Positions 62,056 to 64,000 of a stretch of 64,000 bases of DNA are shown here, one piece after another. The notes below the pieces were generated by a model. The model was not told where the DNA came from. It ran no database searches and saw only the letters and a program-made list of their open reading frames with translations. Each line of letters starts with the position of its first letter. Position 1 is the first letter of the stretch. Position numbers and translations under genes: made by a program. The DNA is from Humulus lupulus (taxonomy: Eukaryota; Streptophyta; Magnoliopsida; Rosales; Cannabaceae). The stretch is taken from contig NC_084796.1 of assembly GCF_963169125.1 (NCBI RefSeq), forward strand, positions 218,512,448 through 218,576,447, given 5' to 3'.

Positions 62056-62411
62056 AGAGCTTGTGGGATGAGAGAGGGGGCTTCTTCTGCTTCTTCTTTC
62101 TAGGGAGATAAAATTGGGTCTGTCTATTCTAGAGAGAGAAAGTGCTGAAATTAGAGAGAATTCTTGTATTTTCACAATTTATACTGAAGAAACTCAGTTG
62201 GCATAGTTCATCTGATCTTGAGTATAGATTTATAAATCACAACTCTAAGTGGATTAGGCTATTACCGACAATCGGGGCTGAACCACTATAAAAATTTCCT
62301 GTGTTCTTTATTTTCTTTGTTTATACCGTCTGTTGTCGTTTTTATTTCTCTTGAAGGCTTGTCGTTATTGACGTTCTCACGTCGTTGGCTAAAAACGCAG
62401 TCAACAGATAG

Positions 62412-63245
62412 AAATGAGTTGACTTTGTATACTGGTCCATAATGACCCAAACCAAATCATGCTGACCCATTATCTTGGGCAGCCCTACCGCGAAACCTAT
62501 CATAATGTTTCATTACTTTCACTATGGAATACACAAATGTTGTAATGGCCTTACTGATTTCTGATACTCTGTCTTGACCTGCTAAATGGTTAAGAACTTT
62601 GTCACATATTCTATTACGTCCCTCTCCAACCCAGGCCATCAATATAAAGCTTTCAGATTCTGGTACATCTTCATAATGCCTGGATGAAGAGAATAAGAGG
62701 TAGTATGAGATTCATCCAGAATCTCCCATTTAATGCTAGTGTCCGTCGAATCGCGAGTCCAATCCCTGTTCCACAATAAATTCATACCTGACACTGCAAA
62801 ATCCTTAGCTAATCTAGCTAAGGCATTCCCTTCAACTCTTTCCATTTGTGGGTTCACTTAACTATTTTCCTTTAATCCTCTTTGAAATAGTAAACTCAAA
62901 TATAATGTTGGCCACCTAGCCCACCAGTAACTCTGCTCTAGTTCTGGTCACACCCTTCAACTAACATGTCTCTTGGGCAATCACCTTTTCCTCACAATGA
63001 GGTATCATAATAACCTACAAACAAGTTTTGATCTATAAGAGGACTCATAACTCTTTCACAAAGTACATGTAATATCCTACCCGTCCAAGGAAACTCTTGC
63101 CCTCTGAGGCGTTCCTCGGCCTCGGCAAATCTCTAACTGAGAATATACCACAATACCATCGATCAAGACATTCACAAATCTAATTAAGATAATCTTTGAA
63201 TACCCCGTTCATCTGATCCATCAAAACAACTGAGACATTCATCAT
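62412..63245 (-). pseudogene. Chromovirus gypsy RT, RNase H and integrase N-terminal fragments
   Basis: Minus-strand pieces in pol order. MDQMNGVFKDYLN (about 63215) corresponds to the RT segment just before YxDD, which is destroyed. A short RT/RNase H remnant follows. Then come VEGNALARLAKDFAVSGMNL and ESHTTSYSLHPGIMKMYQNL at 62840-62650, the linker and zinc-binding start of integrase. Codons are missing in many places. This is the same element as 60558-61231, split by the solo LTR. Confidence 0.7.
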
Positions 63246-64000
63246 GTAATGACCCAACTACTCTAGACCTTGGACCATTACTAACTTCTATACAAAACTT
63301 ATGAAAACATCCATTTGAAATAACATAACTTTATTTTAGAACTGTAAGGTAAAGGCTTAAAACTATATGACATTGGGATCCCATTGTTTGAAACAAAACA
63401 TAACTTTGACATAATGAAAACTTAATTAAAACTTATTACAACCAATTGCGGAAAAATACATAGAAAACCATAATTAAAGAGACTTCATCTTTGAATCGAA
63501 CTCTCGGTCCTTCGATTCCATTCCGCCTCAATACACATCCACAAGCTTCCAAGAACCTTTCCCGCCACCAAAGCTATTTTCCTGCACATATAAACATAAA
63601 GGAGTGAGCCTAATTCCCAGCAAGGAAAATCTAACACATAAATCATATACATAAAATTCATATCAACATATACTAAAACATATCATAACATATGTCACAT
63701 ATACTATAATGGCCATTATTACTTGGGGTCCCATAAACTAAACAAGTCATATGCCCATTTGATTTGTGGGGCTTGCTAGTTAAGCAAGTCATATGCCCAT
63801 AAATTTATTGGGGCTTGTTAGTTGTACAGGTCATATGCCCAAGTCTACAAACATACATAACACACAAATCATAAGTTAACATAACACATAAATCATAAGA
63901 TAAGATATGGCATAACACATAATATCCTATCCTATTTTCCTTACCAAAAGTACCAGGATATGAGAACAGGTTTGGGACTTTGGAACACTCCTAAAAACCA
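63246..64000 (+). repeat. Possible LTR of another chromovirus-type element, runs off the window
   Basis: It starts TGTAATGACCCAA, the same 13 bases as the minus-strand LTR start at 60369, at the point where pol sequence ends. It contains three AAGTCATATGCCCA-type repeats (63745-63845) and ACATAACACATAAATCATAA repeats (63855-63900). No coding sequence. The other end lies outside the window. Confidence 0.4.

Larger units (their letters stand above)
61237..62406 (+). mobile_element. Solo LTR (Tat-like) inserted in gypsy integrase
   Basis: 1170 bp with TGTTATACCC at the start and GCAGTCAACA at the end, flanked by a perfect GATAG duplication (61232-61236 and 62407-62411). No internal region is present, so it is a product of LTR-LTR recombination. 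The terminal bases match those of the Tat element LTRs in this window (TGTTATACCC, GTCAACA). It carries TATAAATAG at 62047-62055 and two tandem-repeat blocks. Confidence 0.9.

Overview
The window is repeat-dense nuclear DNA from a flowering plant, most likely a eudicot. The evidence is GT-AG introns in the gene relics, tRNA-iMet-type and other plant LTR-retrotransposon primer sites, plant-specific superfamilies (Tat-lineage and chromovirus Ty3/gypsy, SIRE-type Ty1/copia, TNP2-type CACTA, PIF/Harbinger ORF1, an L1-like ORF1), and pieces of two plant kinase genes. The species cannot be fixed from the sequence. I see no intact single-copy host gene, no tRNA or rRNA gene and no CRISPR array. Every recognisable coding region is a transposable-element gene or a pseudogene.

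Layout. 1-606: gypsy protease/RT fragment (minus). About 645-18760: a CACTA element on the minus strand with a TNP2 transposase, a Ptta/En-Spm second gene and an Ulp1-like tail. The second gene is split by an 11.7-kb Tat-lineage gypsy element (1510-13186, 607-bp LTRs, CATGG target duplication). 18781-30237: AT-rich DNA holding a hAT-like MITE, a duplicated CT-rich leader, a pollen-receptor-kinase fragment, a 3'-truncated MUT9-like (casein-kinase-I-type) pseudogene, and a CACTA-type terminus with a dense subterminal repeat array. These kinase pieces may have been captured by the CACTA element. 30271-54247: a PIF/Harbinger ORF1 relic split by two younger retrotransposons: a second Tat element (31041-43659, 795-bp LTRs, GAACG/GAATG duplication) and a SIRE-lineage copia (43900-53635, 1105-bp LTRs, AAGGT duplication). 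55470-56796: LINE ORF1 relic. 56797-59265: Athila-like remnants. 59270-64000: a decayed chromovirus gypsy carrying a 1.17-kb solo LTR (61237-62406, GATAG duplication) in its integrase, then a probable further LTR.

Chronology from LTR mismatches counted by eye: first Tat element about 25/607 (4.1%), second Tat element 7/795 (0.9%), SIRE 5/1105 (0.45%).

The most interesting system is in the two Tat elements. Each has a gag-pol frame on one strand and, between pol and the 3' LTR, an oppositely oriented spliced gene. That gene has its own TATA-like box, introns of matching phase (1, 1, 0), a PF04195-like domain and a long C-terminal coiled coil. The two genes converge on a non-coding stretch which, in the second element, holds an array of short hairpins whose stems change in a compensatory way. 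Both elements have collected many in-frame stops, nearly all explainable as C-to-T or G-to-A changes.
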